Assembly: GCA_005882445.1 (NCBI GenBank)
Contig: VBAN01000165.1
Location: 1-5,636, forward strand
DNA: 5,636 nucleotides
DNA from: Candidatus Segetimicrobium genomatis
GTDB taxonomy: Bacteria > Sysuimicrobiota > Sysuimicrobiia > Sysuimicrobiales > Segetimicrobiaceae
Direction: 5' to 3'
The notes beneath the pieces were generated by a model. It was not told the DNA's origin. It saw only the letters and a list, made by a program, of their open reading frames with translations, and searched no databases. Both the position numbers and the translations under genes were made by a program. This document shows positions 5,636 through 5,636 of this stretch, piece after piece. Within the stretch, counting starts at the first letter, position 1. Each line of letters opens with the position of its first letter.

Positions 5636-5636
5636 C

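Overview
This is a high-GC bacterial chromosomal window, densely coded, with no RNA gene, mobile element or CRISPR array visible. It holds two gene pairs pointing at each other. Codon use is strongly GC-biased throughout, with no compositional island. The gene types (a benzoylformate-decarboxylase-like ThDP enzyme next to a zinc alcohol dehydrogenase, and a HEAT-repeat protein coupled to an HD-GYP protein) suit an uncultured high-GC lineage such as Rokubacteria/Methylomirabilota or a deltaproteobacterial relative. That placement is only a guess from general familiarity, not a marker-based assignment.

Left half, + strand. Bases 2-1518 encode a thiamine-diphosphate-dependent enzyme of the acetolactate synthase/benzoylformate decarboxylase superfamily. 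It is cut by the left window edge and broken by a frameshift near 818-853: the ThDP N-terminal and central domains are in one frame and the C-terminal cofactor-binding domain in another. Twenty-two bases later comes an intact 366-residue zinc-dependent alcohol dehydrogenase (1541-2641). The two probably form a small metabolic operon, in which the first would make or consume a 2-keto acid or aldehyde and the second would interconvert an alcohol and a carbonyl.

Right half, - strand. A HEAT-repeat protein (from the right edge to 4244) overlaps by GTGA the start of a second gene (4247 down to 2645). The second gene reads as one protein of about 535 residues: an N-terminal regulatory-type domain, a collagen-like Gly-rich linker built from 18-bp repeats, and a C-terminal HD-GYP phosphodiesterase domain. 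In this sequence it is split in two, because one 18-bp unit has shrunk to 13 bp. Restoring those 5 bases joins both halves exactly in frame.

The two operons end tail to tail with only 3 bases between stop codons (2642-2644). The most notable items are the collagen-like linker inside a predicted cyclic-di-GMP-type signalling protein, and the 5-bp repeat contraction that switches its frame. A second, independent frameshift in the ThDP gene makes assembly error a serious alternative explanation for both.
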